Positions 14,357 to 14,769 of a DNA stretch of 14,769 nucleotides are shown one piece after another. Origin of the DNA: Saprospiraceae bacterium (lineage in GTDB: Bacteria > Bacteroidota > Bacteroidia > Chitinophagales > Saprospiraceae); assembly GCA_020849825.1 (NCBI GenBank), contig JADZFP010000207.1, positions 1-14,769 on the forward strand, in the 5' to 3' direction. The notes under the pieces were generated by a model, which worked only from the letters and a program-made list of their open reading frames with translations, ran no database searches and had not been told where the DNA came from. The position numbers and the translations under genes are program-made. The first letter of the stretch is position 1; every line of letters starts with the position of its first letter.

Positions 14357-14769
14357 ATGACATCTGTCGAAACTCGCCCTGCCTACAAAGTCAAAGATAT
14401 TGCCCTGGCCGACTGGGGCCGCAAAGAGATCCAGCTTGCCGAGGCTGAAATGCCGGGCCTGATGTCGCTGCGCGAAGAATTCGGCGCTTCCAAACCGCTG
14501 AAAGGCGCCCGCATTGCCGGCTGCCTGCACATGACCATCCAGACCGCCGTTCTGATCGAGACGCTTGTCGAACTCGGCGCCGAGGTGTCCTGGTCGTCGT
14601 GCAACATCTTCTCCACGCAAGACCACGCCGCCGCCGCCATCGCCGCTGCCGGCATCCCCGTCTTCGCCTACAAGGGCGAAACGCTGGAAGACTACTGGGA
14701 TTACACCCACCGTATCCTCGAATGGTCGGACGGCGGCACGCCGAACATGATCCTCGACGACGGCGGCGA
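14357..14769 (+). CDS. ahcY: Adenosylhomocysteinase (S-adenosylhomocysteine hydrolase), 5' part
   Basis: The enzyme reversibly splits S-adenosylhomocysteine into adenosine and homocysteine, removing the product inhibitor of methyltransferases. It is cytoplasmic, NAD-dependent and usually tetrameric. The window holds the first 137 complete codons; the frame is open at the edge, so the gene is cut by the window and not broken. The N-terminal substrate domain shows VKDIALADWGRKEIQLAEAEMPGLM, then a CLHMTIQTAVLIETLVELGAEV stretch and WSSCNIFSTQDHAAAAIAAAGIPVFA, all highly characteristic. The ATG follows directly after the 8-bp repeat array, with no Shine-Dalgarno sequence. Codons are strongly biased to C or G endings, as expected for high expression. 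The full family length is about 430-470 residues. Confidence 0.97.
   Translation, partial: MTSVETRPAYKVKDIALADWGRKEIQLAEAEMPGLMSLREEFGASKPLKGARIAGCLHMTIQTAVLIETLVELGAEVSWSSCNIFSTQDHAAAAIAAAGIPVFAYKGETLEDYWDYTHRILEWSDGGTPNMILDDGG

Overview
The window looks like chromosomal DNA from a GC-rich member of the Bacteroidota, most plausibly near the Saprospiria/Chitinophagia. This is inferred from gene content and expression signals, not from a marker gene. Supporting signs are an Nramp transporter fused to a universal stress domain, a GHMP kinase carrying the literal GYDIA motif, a multi-HhH ComEA-like protein beside ComEC, TAnnTTTG-type -7 boxes, and start codons that almost all lack a Shine-Dalgarno sequence. 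No IS element, phage gene, tRNA, rRNA or CRISPR array is visible.

Layout. (1) 58-2605, minus strand: a DtxR/MntR-type metal regulator followed by a MntH-UspA fusion, a manganese/iron uptake operon. A near-perfect 22-bp palindrome sits just upstream of the regulator. (2) 2761-5737, plus strand: aroA (EPSP synthase), a GYDIA-family GHMP kinase and a ferredoxin-NADP-reductase-like flavoprotein, with gaps of 6-7 bp. (3) 5788-7770, plus strand: a large multi-pass membrane protein with C-terminal TPRs that resembles the animal TMTC O-mannosyltransferases. (4) 7777-7901: a long nested palindrome between convergent genes. (5) 7919-11202, minus strand: comEC and a four-repeat helix-hairpin-helix protein overlapping by ATGA, a DNA-uptake pair. 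(6) 11325-12434, minus strand: a PaaE-type FNR/[2Fe-2S] reductase with a strong terminator. It is divergent from (7) 12612-14173, plus strand: an AlkB-type di-iron hydroxylase and an overlapping 2H phosphoesterase. (8) 14357 to the window edge, plus strand: the 5' part of ahcY, behind a leader with a good promoter box, three small inverted repeats and five tandem copies of an 8-bp unit.

How the genes work together. The metal regulator probably represses its own operon when Mn(II)/Fe(II) is sufficient. The PaaE-like reductase is the obvious electron donor for the divergent AlkB, in place of the usual rubredoxin system. ComEC would form the inner-membrane DNA channel and the HhH protein would bind incoming DNA. 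Most genes belong to known families. The parts least explained by them are the nested palindrome, the repeat-bearing ahcY leader, the TMTC-like protein and the substrate of the GYDIA kinase.
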